Under the pieces are notes generated by a model. The model was not told where the DNA came from and searched no databases. It was given only the letters and a program-made list of their open reading frames with translations. From the NCBI RefSeq assembly GCF_014109825.1, contig NZ_CP059576.1:3393501-3457500 (forward strand): a DNA stretch of 64,000 bases, in the 5' to 3' direction. Shown here in pieces: positions 55,885 to 64,000 of this stretch; position 1 is the first letter of the stretch, and each line of letters begins with the position of its first letter. The translations under genes were made by a program, and so were the position numbers. Source of the stretch: Legionella sp. PC997. GTDB lineage: Bacteria; Pseudomonadota; Gammaproteobacteria; Legionellales; Legionellaceae.

Positions 55885-57381
55885 TCAATATTGTGATTCA
55901 AATTTAGCGAACTGTTCTTCTAATTTCCATTGAAGTTGAGCTTTTTGATTCATTTTTAGAAAATTCTCACACGCTGGGATTGGCTCTTCTGTTTCGGATT
56001 TCATGGGGGGGCAGAGGGGGTTCATAATCTTATATTGTGAATTTTCCCAAAGATTATCGCCGGGTAAAAAAGAATAATACAGGCTATTACGGGCTAATTG
56101 TTTTAGGGTGAGATAAGACAGTTTTTGTTCTTCAACGGCACGCTCATATTGACGAGTTAAAGGCTCAAGGCTTATTCCTTCATCATCGGTTGATAATGCA
56201 ACCGGTACACCATATTTTAAATATAAAGCTAAGGGATGATTGTCTCCTTTGATGCCTAAAATATAATCGTTACTACTTAGATTGACTTCAACCAATACTT
56301 CTTTTTGAGCCATTTTATTTATTAATTCAGAGGCATTGTATTCGTATTGGATGTCAACACCATGTCCAATTCGTTCTGCAGAAGCAGTCTCTACGGCTTC
56401 ATGAATATGAAATGTCAATCCGTCTGGTGTGACTAATTGAGGATTAAGTTCACCCGCATGGAGGGTAATATGAACATTAGGGTAGAGTTGATGTAAAAAA
56501 GCCACCATTTGCATATGTAATCGATAATCGCGCATAGATATTGGACCATCCTCAGTCTGAACCATATTAATGCCTACTATACGTGGATCGTGTGAAGCAG
56601 ATTCAAATCCTGCCAGTAATTGTGCAAAAACCATCTCGGGTGGTTGTTCTCTACGAACCTGATACAAATAGCGAACCGTGATCTCACAACCTGCTTGTTC
56701 ATTTTGGGTACCGCATTGTTGTAATGCATTCTTCTTAGCTTCGTCTTTGTTCAAATTAAGAGAAATATTAGTCACTATTTGGTCAAAGTTAGCACTTAAT
56801 AATTGATTGCGCAGGTATTCTAAATTAGGATTCCATCCCATACTTTTTCCGAGTTGACTGGCCTCGTTCCCATCTGGGGTCGTCATGATTTCTAAATAAA
56901 GTTCGTTTTGGGCTGCCGCACGCTCAGTCATTTCAGCTAAAATTTCTCCTCCATGCATTTTGGTAATCAGGCTAAATTTTCCAAAAGCATTAAAAAAATG
57001 ATCATGACCTGATTCATTTCCCATTTTATCGAAATGGCGCATCGACCATGCGTCAATCAATGAGTTGTATAACTTATTATTGAGTACCGCGTTAGCTAAA
57101 TAATCTTCTGTGTTGCATGAAGGATTGATAAAAACCGACAAATTTTTATTCTCAATACATAAATCATCCATTTGCGCATAGTGAATTAAATTTTCAGGGA
57201 ATGATGAGCCGCTCACGTGCATATGCAAATCACCCCCTTTAGGCATCTGAGTTAAAAATTTTTTTAATAGCCTAGGAGTGCTTTTAATGGAATCAAAGTA
57301 AGCTTGCGTATTTTCTTCAGGACTAGCGTAGGCTTGTATTTGAACTATTAAGAAACAAAACACATAAAAAAACTTATTCAT
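55885..57381 (-). CDS. Secreted adenosine-deaminase-family protein (ADGF-like)
   Basis: 498 residues from the ATG at 57381, which starts a signal peptide (MNKFFYVFCFLIVQIQAYAS); ATGs at 57399 and 57462 would put extra sequence before it. Metal and catalytic motifs of the ADA/AMP deaminase fold are present: DLHMHVSGS (HxH), ITLHAGELN, ERIGHGVDIQ and ALSTDDEGIS. The length and export signal recall animal ADGF/CECR1 enzymes. It probably deaminates extracellular or periplasmic adenosine; no strong ribosome-binding site is seen. Confidence 0.85.
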   Translation of the reverse strand: MNKFFYVFCFLIVQIQAYASPEENTQAYFDSIKSTPRLLKKFLTQMPKGGDLHMHVSGSSFPENLIHYAQMDDLCIENKNLSVFINPSCNTEDYLANAVLNNKLYNSLIDAWSMRHFDKMGNESGHDHFFNAFGKFSLITKMHGGEILAEMTERAAAQNELYLEIMTTPDGNEASQLGKSMGWNPNLEYLRNQLLSANFDQIVTNISLNLNKDEAKKNALQQCGTQNEQAGCEITVRYLYQVRREQPPEMVFAQLLAGFESASHDPRIVGINMVQTEDGPISMRDYRLHMQMVAFLHQLYPNVHITLHAGELNPQLVTPDGLTFHIHEAVETASAERIGHGVDIQYEYNASELINKMAQKEVLVEVNLSSNDYILGIKGDNHPLALYLKYGVPVALSTDDEGISLEPLTRQYERAVEEQKLSYLTLKQLARNSLYYSFLPGDNLWENSQYKIMNPLCPPMKSETEEPIPACENFLKMNQKAQLQWKLEEQFAKFESQY

Positions 57382-57697
57382 ATCGCGAGCAATTTGCATA
57401 AAATATCGACTATTTTTGCATGATAAAATTATTCGGTCAAATAAATTTGCTTTAATAAACATGCAATGACACGAATAATGACACTACAAGCAATGATATT
57501 GATATAGAACTGTCCCTCTAAGGGCTCTAAAAAAATGTAAAATTATTCATAAGATTTGATTTTGTTGATAATTAAAAACCAATATCAGCTACTATTATCC
57601 TATAATTGATTTTGATCCACATCGAACCTAATTCCTTTCGTGGCCTTAGGTCGCCTGGGTCCACACGAAATTATTGATCATTAAGAGAGGTATTACT
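57382..57697. other. Divergent intergenic region, 316 bases
   Basis: AT-rich spacer with a TATAAT at 57601 but no matching -35. A stem with TTTCGTG (57636) and CACGAAA (57664) arms and a GC-rich centre lies just upstream of the shikimate-kinase-like ribosome-binding site and might regulate it. Confidence 0.45.
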
Positions 57698-58228
57698 TTG
57701 GAAAAGCGTATTTTCATAGTAGGTCATATGGGTGCTGGCAAGTTTGTATTTACAGAAGCCTTGGCTAACAAATTAGGATGGCAGATTGTGGATGCAAATC
57801 CCAGTATTGAACGTTATATTGGACGACATACTCGAGAAATTCTTGGTGAGCAAGGCGAAGCAGCGTTTAATCGTTGCCAGGCCGAAATTATTTCTCATAG
57901 CTTAGAAAAAGAAAATGTTGTTGTCTTATTGGAAGAATGCGTAATTTCGAGTGAGGAGTGTCGAAAATTGTTATCCTCTGAATTTGTAGTTTATTTGAAA
58001 GTTTCTATACCCACGCAGCTAGCTCGTATGAAAAATGGACGAACTTCCTCACTTCCAATTGATGATATGAAAAAATTTTTGGAAGAACAACATCGCGAAC
58101 GAGACTCTTTTTATGAAGAGGTTGCTACTTTAGTCGTTGAATCCGTTGGTTATTCTGATCAAGTCTCGGAAATCAATAAAATTATCGATGAAGATGTTAG
58201 CAAAGTTATGAAAGCCTTGGAAAGTTAA
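57698..58228 (+). CDS. Degenerate shikimate kinase-like P-loop protein
   Basis: 176 residues from a TTG with AGAGAGG seven bases upstream. It aligns end to end with AroK-type kinases, including ERDSFYEEVA near 130. Key residues are altered: the Walker A Ser/Thr is Phe16 (GHMGAGKFVF), the second Asp of D-x-D is Asn34 (VDANPSIE), the shikimate Arg in EEGFR is Asn (EAAFNR), and the GGG loop reads LEE. It is therefore unlikely to phosphorylate shikimate; it may have another substrate or a regulatory role. Confidence 0.8.
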   Translation: MEKRIFIVGHMGAGKFVFTEALANKLGWQIVDANPSIERYIGRHTREILGEQGEAAFNRCQAEIISHSLEKENVVVLLEECVISSEECRKLLSSEFVVYLKVSIPTQLARMKNGRTSSLPIDDMKKFLEEQHRERDSFYEEVATLVVESVGYSDQVSEINKIIDEDVSKVMKALES

Positions 58229-58257
58229 TCCATTCAGACTCATCCTTATGAAGGTTA

Positions 58258-58300
58258 TTTTGACCCAGCCTCTTGTGAATTGGGGGGTACTGGGTCAAAA
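58258..58300. terminator. Long inverted repeat after shikimate-kinase-like gene
   Basis: TTTTGACCCAG and CTGGGTCAAAA form a perfect 11-bp stem with a 21-base loop. The A/T arms would give a U-rich end on either strand, so it could terminate the upstream gene. Confidence 0.6.
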
Positions 58301-58458
58301 ATGCCCCATCAATGCTCATAGAATAAAAATTTTCAATTTTGATGTTATAAAAAGTTACCTAGTCAATAATTAAATCTCCCAATAGCTTTATCGCATTAAA
58401 CCTTTATTCTATAAATGCCTCCTCTATGATTAGAATAATCAAAAAAAGGTTATGAACA

Positions 58459-59322
58459 ATGAATGTAAAAATATTTGTAAAGAAATTAATGGATTCTTGG
58501 AGTACAGATAACGTCGCGGGGTTAGCAGCAAGTTTATCTTACTACACTATATTTTCCATTACTCCATTATTAATTATTGCGATTGCCATTGCCGGCCTTG
58601 TTTTTAATGCCCAAGTGATTCAACACAACATACTCGAACAAATAGGGAACACATTTGGGAACGATCCTGCAGAGCAAATTGAGACCATGATTACCCAAGT
58701 TAAGCCCTCCACTCATATTATTTCGAATATTATTTCTGCTCTCATTTTATTATTTGGTGCTTCAGGTTTTTTTGGCGCACTGCAAACGGGCTTAAATGCC
58801 GTGTGGGGTGTCACAGCAAAACCTAGTGGTATTTTAGGGATCATTAAAAACCGGTTTTTATCCTTTACTATGGTTCTAGGTGTTGGCTTCCTGCTTTTGG
58901 TTTCGTTAATCATTTCCGTGGTGCTCTCCTTCGTGAGTTCGCATTTGTTAACCTATTTACCACAATTCGCTTTTATAGCTTATGTAATGAATTTTCTTAT
59001 CTCAATTTTAGGCATTACCTTCCTATTTGCCTTAATTTTTAAAATTATTCCGGATGTGATACTTCAATGGAAAGATGTATGGTTGGGCGCTTTCATTACT
59101 GCACTTTTATTTTCAATAGGTAAATTTTTACTGGGTATTTATCTATCTCACTCCAATTTATCCCAAGGATTTGGTGCGGCTGGCGCTCTTATTCTAATTC
59201 TCGTGTGGATTTATTATTCCGCGCAGATTTTATTTACGGGAGCAGAATTCATAAAAGTCCATCTTCTTCAAAAAGGAAAAAAGATTATCCCCAGCAAAGA
59301 GGCACGGTTGGTAAGCAAATAA
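58459..59322 (+). CDS. YihY/BrkB-family membrane protein
   Basis: 287 residues with six membrane segments in the order seen in YihY (NVAGLAASLSYYTIFSITPL at the N-terminus, GASGFFGALQTGLNAVWGV, FGAAGALILILVWIYYSAQI). Formerly called ribonuclease BN or virulence factor BrkB; current evidence suggests a membrane transport-like or structural role. AAGG precedes the ATG. Confidence 0.88.
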   Translation: MNVKIFVKKLMDSWSTDNVAGLAASLSYYTIFSITPLLIIAIAIAGLVFNAQVIQHNILEQIGNTFGNDPAEQIETMITQVKPSTHIISNIISALILLFGASGFFGALQTGLNAVWGVTAKPSGILGIIKNRFLSFTMVLGVGFLLLVSLIISVVLSFVSSHLLTYLPQFAFIAYVMNFLISILGITFLFALIFKIIPDVILQWKDVWLGAFITALLFSIGKFLLGIYLSHSNLSQGFGAAGALILILVWIYYSAQILFTGAEFIKVHLLQKGKKIIPSKEARLVSK

Positions 59323-59335
59323 TATAGGAATGAGA

Positions 59336-59356
59336 AAGGCGGATCCTATCCGCCTT
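59336..59356. terminator. Bidirectional terminator between YihY-like and stress-protein genes
   Basis: AAGGCGGAT and ATCCGCCTT form a 9-bp GC-rich stem around CCT between convergent genes. Confidence 0.8.
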
Positions 59357-59362
59357 CATCAA

Positions 59363-59926
59363 TTAATGGATGGGTGCGTTCCAATCCTTTTCTAAGTCAG
59401 AGTAATCTCTATTCGGACGTCGTTTTACACTCATCACGATTCCTCCAGATTGTATTCCTCGCTCATATTCTTTTGCGCGTTCTTCTGGAATACCCCAACC
59501 AATTAATGCCCCAACTATTCCGCCTGAGATACTTCCGGCTCCCGCTCCGGCCAAAGCAGCAGCAATAGGTCCTGCAATTACGATACCTAATCCCGGGATC
59601 GCCAAACTAGTACCCACAGCAGCAAGCCCACCTAAGAGAGCGCCAAGCCCAGCTCCAATCGCGCCACCCACGCCTAGTCCTTCCGCAGCATGAGTTTCTT
59701 CATTTTGGACTAAGTCAGAATCATAATACTTTTTCTTGGAATCTTCTGACATAATGATATTAATATCATCTGGGCTGTATCCTCTATCTAAATAAGATTG
59801 ATACGCTGCCTCTGCAGAATCTCGATCTGGAAAATATGCGGTAAGCATCTCATTATTTTGAGTTTCAGCCATTGTCCCTTTTTGGACGTTATGGGTTCCT
59901 GTTCTAGGTCGTGTATAATTTGTCAT
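59363..59926 (-). CDS. General-stress protein with YflT-like domain and glycine zipper
   Basis: 187 residues. AGGAGG lies close to the ATG. After a basic N-terminus, LTAYFPDRDSAEAAYQSYLD and RGYSPDDINIIMSED match YflT/general stress protein 17M. A long Gly/Ala-rich membrane-like segment (GLGVGGAIGAGLGALLGGLA; GAGAGSISGGIVGALIGWG) is a glycine zipper. The C-terminal RERA-like helix ends VMSVKRRPN. It is probably membrane-associated and stress-induced. Confidence 0.82.
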   Translation of the reverse strand: MTNYTRPRTGTHNVQKGTMAETQNNEMLTAYFPDRDSAEAAYQSYLDRGYSPDDINIIMSEDSKKKYYDSDLVQNEETHAAEGLGVGGAIGAGLGALLGGLAAVGTSLAIPGLGIVIAGPIAAALAGAGAGSISGGIVGALIGWGIPEERAKEYERGIQSGGIVMSVKRRPNRDYSDLEKDWNAPIH

Positions 59927-60061
59927 GATAACCTCCTGTTCATTTTATAATCCCTAATTGTGAAGTATAGTCCATTAACGGGATGATTGATTAATTATTG
60001 ACCACTTATTCGATTATAGTCTGGAATCAGATATCTAGCTTTAAAGAGCAACTAACCCAAA

Positions 60062-60085
60062 AACCTGGTTGCCAGCAACCAGGTT
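60062..60085. repeat. GTAACCTGGTTGC-family palindrome, copy 4
   Basis: AACCTGGTTGC and GCAACCAGGTT form a perfect 11-bp stem around CA, six bases past the DUF1543 stop. The sequence after it (ACGTTTTAATT) matches that after copy 3. Confidence 0.88.
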
Positions 60086-60090
60086 ACGTT

Positions 60091-60603
60091 TTAATTTCTA
60101 CCTATTGGAGTATAACAACAGGTAAATTCAAATGGCTGAAAGTCGACTTGCTTGTTTAAATGTAAATAATATCCTTCATTCTTAAGTAATGAATTAACAT
60201 TAAGTAAATGATCTACTTCATATAAATAATCACGATGCGGGGACTGCCAGTCAGAAATTTGAATAAGTGCTTTTTGTTTCGCTTCAAGCTCATTACCGGC
60301 CACTACAAAAATATTTTTATGTAATTCTGTAAATTGGGTTTTATCGTACCCCCCCAAATTTACGAAAAATAATTTATTACTATGATCTTCTGATTGTTCC
60401 TGTGAAACTTGAATCGTATATCCATCTGCATACTTTAAAATGCCCCAAGCATCTATATGTAAAGTTTTTGGTATACCCCACCAGCTTTTTCTGAGTCCCT
60501 CATAGGTATCTTCAATGGAATTGGCGACTAAAAAGCGTAGATCATGGAGTTCGATTAAAGAATTAGAGTGGCTTCCACCAATATAAATCACAAATAAGTT
60601 CAT
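60091..60603 (-). CDS. DUF1543-family protein
   Basis: 170 residues with the DUF1543 start MNLFVIYIGGSHSNSLIELH, EDTYEGLRKSWWG and LHIDAWGILKYADGY. A second related half (LGGYDKTQFTELHKNIFVV, QSPHRDYLYEVDHLL) suggests tandem copies. No function established. AAGGATAA lies before the ATG; a hairpin overlaps that leader. Confidence 0.82.
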   Translation of the reverse strand: MNLFVIYIGGSHSNSLIELHDLRFLVANSIEDTYEGLRKSWWGIPKTLHIDAWGILKYADGYTIQVSQEQSEDHSNKLFFVNLGGYDKTQFTELHKNIFVVAGNELEAKQKALIQISDWQSPHRDYLYEVDHLLNVNSLLKNEGYYLHLNKQVDFQPFEFTCCYTPIGRN

Positions 60604-60625
60604 CTAGTTATCCTTCAGTATTAAG

Positions 60626-60650
60626 AATTACATCACCACGGGTGGTAATT
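60626..60650 (-). promoter_or_regulatory. Leader hairpin of DUF1543 gene
   Basis: AATTAC/GTAATT and CACC/GGTG arms pair with a two-base bulge, ending about 22 bases before the ATG, just ahead of the AAGGAT site. It may end transcription from the upstream gene or affect translation. Confidence 0.4.
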
Positions 60651-60730
60651 TTATACTTTTCTTATTATTAATAATTATTTTTCAAATAATAGTTTATATG
60701 GCTTTTAGGCATGCAAGCAGCAAAATCTGC

Positions 60731-61828
60731 TCACCCCTTTTTTAGAGTATTAGCTGATTCTGTACCAGCAGATTCAGAATCGGGCGAAGTAGACTTTTGT
60801 GCCCCAGCGGCCGCTTCAGCTCCTGTATCATACTTCTTTACTTGGCGCCAATGGGTTGGCTCTCCTTGCTGAAAAGTTCTACTGAAAAAACTTCCCTGGT
60901 ATTGATTTAAAGCGTTTGCATCGAGATGGAGCTTTAAAATTGATTTATATTTCCCTAAAGATGCATATTTATCCGCGCATTGTTCAATCTCTTGCACTAT
61001 AGCTGTTTTTATTTGTTTCCATAACTCCTTGTTTCCTCCTTCACGCGCTCTTAACATCATATCGCTCAATTGGGCTGGGTTATTGAGGGGAATATCCTCA
61101 TTTGCCAAAGTAAAAGACATTTCTTTTACTGGGGAAAAATCTTTGTCGAAATGAATTTCTTCCAGACGTTGTACGTCCTTTAATAATTCATCCCATCGCT
61201 GCCTATCCCCACGTAAACGGGCCCAATTAAGTAAATAAGCCAGTTGAGATAGATTTGTGGGAGTATCACTATAATCTACACAAGCCTCTTTTGAATTTAA
61301 ATTTCCGCGTGCCACCAGACCATGGCAATTTATAAATTCGCCATATTTACCATTAAAATTTATACCGAAACTGAAACCTGACTCGTCTAAATTTCGACCA
61401 TTACCGGCACAAAGTTGTAGACTGGTGAGTTGGAAGCCTAACTCATTAAGTTGATTATCAAGGACTTCTAAAATTTCTTCATCATCAAACAAACCGTTTG
61501 GGTAGTGTGAACTGCTAAATCCAATTACTGCTTCAATTTCAGCACCTTCAGGCGCCTTAGCCACCATCGCAGCGATAACCTCTTTTCCCAAGGGTGAATC
61601 TAGAGTATAACTCGTGATACCTCCTGGAAAATGGATCAGAGATAACCGCTTCACTTCATTGTTTTTCTTGACGAAAAAGGCAAAGGATACACATTCAGTC
61701 ATGCCAGAAGTGAAAATTCCATGAGCGTCCTCTGAACCTATATTAACCACGTTTTTTGGATCGCACTCAGCATAAAACGGCGCGTATTTATAAGAAATAA
61801 CATCGTCATCGATCGGATCTATGTACAT
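60731..61828 (-). CDS. Candidate CheD/CNF-like deamidase effector
   Basis: 365 residues from ATG 61828 (GAGG upstream); a GTG four codons earlier overlaps that site. Residues ~40-70 (FTSGMTECVSFAFF...LSLIHFPGG) resemble the CheD/CNF Cys-His deamidase core: Thr at Cys-6 as in CheD, and a histidine about 20 residues after Cys (17 in CheD). Residues ~190-310 are helical. The tail is Ser/Glu/Ala-rich (SPDSESAGTESANTLKKG), compatible with translocation. No signal peptide. Function is inference; the Cys-His match is short. Confidence 0.6.
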   Translation of the reverse strand: MYIDPIDDDVISYKYAPFYAECDPKNVVNIGSEDAHGIFTSGMTECVSFAFFVKKNNEVKRLSLIHFPGGITSYTLDSPLGKEVIAAMVAKAPEGAEIEAVIGFSSSHYPNGLFDDEEILEVLDNQLNELGFQLTSLQLCAGNGRNLDESGFSFGINFNGKYGEFINCHGLVARGNLNSKEACVDYSDTPTNLSQLAYLLNWARLRGDRQRWDELLKDVQRLEEIHFDKDFSPVKEMSFTLANEDIPLNNPAQLSDMMLRAREGGNKELWKQIKTAIVQEIEQCADKYASLGKYKSILKLHLDANALNQYQGSFFSRTFQQGEPTHWRQVKKYDTGAEAAAGAQKSTSPDSESAGTESANTLKKG

Positions 61829-61989
61829 AATTAACCTCACACAGGATAATTATAGTACTGTGTGGATCATTTTTACCAATTTGGTCAGACTCGATTGATT
61901 GGCATCACGACGCAACCTTTGGGACGATTTAGCCCAGTTTTAGCAGTTAAATCAGGTTCTTAAACTAGGAAGCCCGAGCTTTTGCAATT

Positions 61990-62424
61990 TCAAACTACTT
62001 CAATTTCAACAGGAGCAGTACCGGTTATACCGAGTTTTTTAGCAGCACCAAAGGATAAGTCAATTATCCTATTCGATAAAAAAGGACCTCGATCAGTAAT
62101 CCGAACCACAATCGACCGGCCATTATTCAGGTTTTTAACCCGAACTCGGGTAGCAATTGGAAGTGTGGGATGAGCTGCTGTCATCGCATACATGTTATAG
62201 CGCGCTCCGGTCGATGTTTTTTGATGTCTACCGTGTGACCCATACCAGGAAGCAACTCCTTTTGCTTTGTAATTTTTGGCAGATTTCATCACATGATATG
62301 TTTTCCCTCTGACCACATAGTGATCTGGGCCATTAGGTGGCTGATGCACACAAGCAACCAGTAGCATCGGGAGTAAGCCTGTAATGAGTCGTTTAATGGT
62401 CAACAAAATCGTATCATAGTTCAT
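61990..62424 (-). CDS. rlpA: RlpA-like septal lytic transglycosylase lipoprotein
   Basis: 144 residues with a lipoprotein signal (TGLLPMLLVACVHQPP). The double-psi beta-barrel signatures GVASWYGSHGRHQKTSTG, MTAAHPTLPIATRVRVKNL and VVRITDRGPFLSNRIIDLS, with the catalytic Asp in DRGPF, identify RlpA. The C-terminal SPOR domain of E. coli RlpA is absent, as in many short homologues. It acts on peptidoglycan in the periplasm or outer membrane. Confidence 0.9.
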   Translation of the reverse strand: MNYDTILLTIKRLITGLLPMLLVACVHQPPNGPDHYVVRGKTYHVMKSAKNYKAKGVASWYGSHGRHQKTSTGARYNMYAMTAAHPTLPIATRVRVKNLNNGRSIVVRITDRGPFLSNRIIDLSFGAAKKLGITGTAPVEIEVV

Positions 62425-62806
62425 AAAATTTTCTTCTACTTCCGCAACAGATATTTTACATTTAAAGTTTCAATGTTATCGAGATGATCCTTTTTAAAAA
62501 ATATCACGAGAACAAAAAACTTCCTTGCAAAAAAAATCATCAATGAGCAAAAAATTTTTTATCATTGCCCTTCAGTTGATTTGGATTATATATTTTTTTG
62601 ATGAGTATATACCAATAAATTTTGTTGTATCACCTCTTTCCTAAATCAATGATGTTTATAAATAGTGGTTTTATGTTCCTGGAGGCTTGGTAAGATTTTA
62701 GATATTTAATTAAAAATGAAAAAAACAAAAACTCTAAAAAAATTACGGGTATTTAAGCCCCTTTTGTAGTTTAATAAGTATTTTCAATCTTAAAAAACAT
62801 TAAGTA
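62425..62806. other. Divergent intergenic region, 382 bases
   Basis: Very AT-rich. It contains a 27-bp dyad (62541-62567) with CAATGA/TCATTG-type arms around AAAAAATTTTTT that may be an operator or terminator-like hairpin. No ORF is convincing. Confidence 0.5.
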
Positions 62807-63706
62807 ATGAGTGGATTATATAAATTAAACAGGTTCAGTTTATTCCTAACTATTATCTTTTCATGCCAACAAATTTTGGCCAAAGATATCATTTCGCCAC
62901 AAGCCGAAAATGAACCTCCAAATATAGGAAATTTTGCACTTCCCCCATCCCAACAGCCTGGTCCTTTTCTCTCATTTGGCCAAAGTTTAATTGAAAAGGA
63001 TCAAATGCAATTTTATGTTGCACCAAATTATTTGAAAAGTAGAAGTGAGCATTTTTCAAGCACACCCATTTCATTTGTTTATGGCTTATCCGATAAAGCG
63101 TCCCTTTTACTATCACTCCCAATTGCTGCAAGTTATGTGAGCGATAATCATTCCTCGGGAATTGGAGATATTTACATTCAAGGAGAATACTCTCCTTATG
63201 ACAATAGTACTTCAAAATATGCCGACCAGTTGACTGTTGTAGGTGGGTTGTCCGCGCCATCCGGTTCGTTTCGTAAAGACCCACCTACAGGTTTTGGGGC
63301 ACCAAGTTATTTTTTGGGAAGTACCTATAATCGCATGTCTGTAGATTGGCTATGGTTTGCTGCTTCTGGGTTAACATGGATAGAAAAAAATGGCGAGGTT
63401 AAATTAGGAACCCAATATTTATATCAATCTGGCTTAGGTCGAAACATTAAAAGCGTAACGGGGAAATACATTTTTTTTAGTTTAGTTGAAGTTCATGGAG
63501 TCCATATGGACAAAGATAAGGTCTCAGGGGAAGCAGATCCCGACACCGGAGGAGACTTATTATTAATTACCCCTTCTTTATGGTTTTCTACCCAGAAATT
63601 CTTTTTTCAGTTAGGATGGTCAACCCCAATTTACCAAGCCTTGAATGGGGAGCAAAGCAAATTTAACTATCATATCAATGGGGTTCTCGGTGTCACTTTT
63701 AACTAG
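62807..63706 (+). CDS. Putative outer-membrane beta-barrel protein
   Basis: 299 residues with a signal peptide (LFLTIIFSCQQILAKD). The mature part alternates short strands with aromatic/Gly belts (ISFVYGLSDKASLLLSLPIA, GIGDIYIQGEYSP, GFGAPSYFLGSTYNRM) and ends in a strand with terminal Phe-Asn (NGVLGVTFN), as outer-membrane barrels do. It resembles transporter-type proteins of the MetA/phenol-degradation superfamily but the assignment is loose. The ribosome-binding site is weak. Confidence 0.65.
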   Translation: MSGLYKLNRFSLFLTIIFSCQQILAKDIISPQAENEPPNIGNFALPPSQQPGPFLSFGQSLIEKDQMQFYVAPNYLKSRSEHFSSTPISFVYGLSDKASLLLSLPIAASYVSDNHSSGIGDIYIQGEYSPYDNSTSKYADQLTVVGGLSAPSGSFRKDPPTGFGAPSYFLGSTYNRMSVDWLWFAASGLTWIEKNGEVKLGTQYLYQSGLGRNIKSVTGKYIFFSLVEVHGVHMDKDKVSGEADPDTGGDLLLITPSLWFSTQKFFFQLGWSTPIYQALNGEQSKFNYHINGVLGVTFN

Positions 63707-63814
63707 GTAGTGATTGATTATGAAGCATTTATACTATCCCTCTATAGGTGCCACTTATATTGCTTAATGTGATAAGTATTAATTATATGATTTGGTTTGT
63801 TCAAAATTAAAGAA

Positions 63815-64000
63815 TTAAATAAGCTTTATAGATACTTTGTTTGGGTCTGTCCAAATATCATTTAACTCCTCATAACATTCTTTACTTGGATGCAATTGTC
63901 CCTTGTTTCTATAAAAATTAGAAAAAACAGTTTGTTCTGCTAATTTCAATCGAGCATCTACTTCTGTATTAGCCCAAGTATCCTGGCCATTTTCAAGAAG
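63815..64000 (-). CDS. Partial hypothetical protein running off the right edge
   Basis: An open minus-strand frame covers the last 186 bases and ends at a TAA. The 61 visible residues (for example QDTWANTEVDARLKLAEQT, ECYEELNDIWTDPNKVSI) have normal protein composition and helical character. The start lies beyond the window. No family recognised. Confidence 0.5.
   Translation of the reverse strand, partial: LLENGQDTWANTEVDARLKLAEQTVFSNFYRNKGQLHPSKECYEELNDIWTDPNKVSIKLI

Noticed and set aside
57636..57670. Stem upstream of the shikimate-kinase-like gene as a riboswitch
   Set aside because: Only about seven paired bases at the base and no match to a riboswitch core I know; kept only as a note in the intergenic entry.
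1..64000. CRISPR arrays, tRNA/rRNA genes, insertion sequences, prophage genes
   Set aside because: I looked for regularly spaced repeats, TTCGA-type T-loops, transposase motifs and phage structural genes and found none I could support.

Overview
The window is about 64 kb of AT-rich gammaproteobacterial chromosome, and its gene content points to Legionella or a very close relative. The best single marker is a 474-residue phospholipase at 45327-46751. Its Ser85, Asp203 and His251 fall exactly where the catalytic residues of Legionella PlaB are known to lie. The many large orphan proteins, several with eukaryote-like or host-directed enzyme folds and polar or acidic C-termini, fit Dot/Icm effectors. 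I see no rRNA, tRNA, CRISPR array, prophage or insertion sequence. The species is not determined; a kps-type capsule locus is, from memory, a feature of the L. longbeachae group, but that is inference.

Region 1 (1-14.1 kb) is a surface-polysaccharide locus built around an ABC-dependent (group 2, Kps-like) exporter: KpsM, KpsT (with two extra C-terminal DUF4214-like repeats), an outer-membrane polyexport lipoprotein, KpsE, KpsS, and a fusion of a GT4 glycosyltransferase with a single KpsC module. Around it sit a tandem-domain GT4 enzyme that runs off the left edge, two FkbM-type methyltransferases (one with a coiled coil and DUF4214) and a PhyH-like dioxygenase.

Region 2 (14.3-32.6 kb) is accessory and rich in effector-like genes. 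It holds a divergent pair of paralogues with His/Asn-Cys motifs, a divergent YbaB-like protein, a protein with a U-box-like N-terminus, a membrane-anchored protein with a duplicated helical module, a C58 (YopT-like) protease of 1041 residues, a C58-like plus ankyrin protein, a transglutaminase-like Cys-His-Asp protein and a nitrilase-fold protein. Housekeeping genes are interspersed (glyoxalase, solute-binding protein, ArsC/Spx-like reductase, short-chain dehydrogenase).

Region 3 (32.7-46.8 kb) mixes cell-envelope and metabolic genes: MltA, an isoprenylcysteine-methyltransferase-like membrane protein, an alkaline-phosphatase-superfamily enzyme, HdeD-like and DUF995-like proteins, a translationally coupled L-Ala-D/L-Glu epimerase and permease, and PlaB. 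MltA and the epimerase could both serve murein turnover.

Region 4 (46.8-64 kb) contains an effector candidate with a possible PTB-like repeat, a TipAS-type MerR regulator, a DUF305 protein, a secreted papain-like protease, a CvfB-like S1 protein, tandem C26-type glutamine-amidotransferase-fold paralogues, a broken small ORF, an adenosine-deaminase-family protein, a degenerate shikimate kinase, a YihY/BrkB protein, a candidate CheD/CNF-like deamidase, RlpA and a putative outer-membrane barrel. A small family of GTAACCTGGTTGC palindromes sits just past gene 3' ends across regions 3 and 4 and probably acts as terminators. No function was tested here; all fold and effector assignments rest on motif reading.
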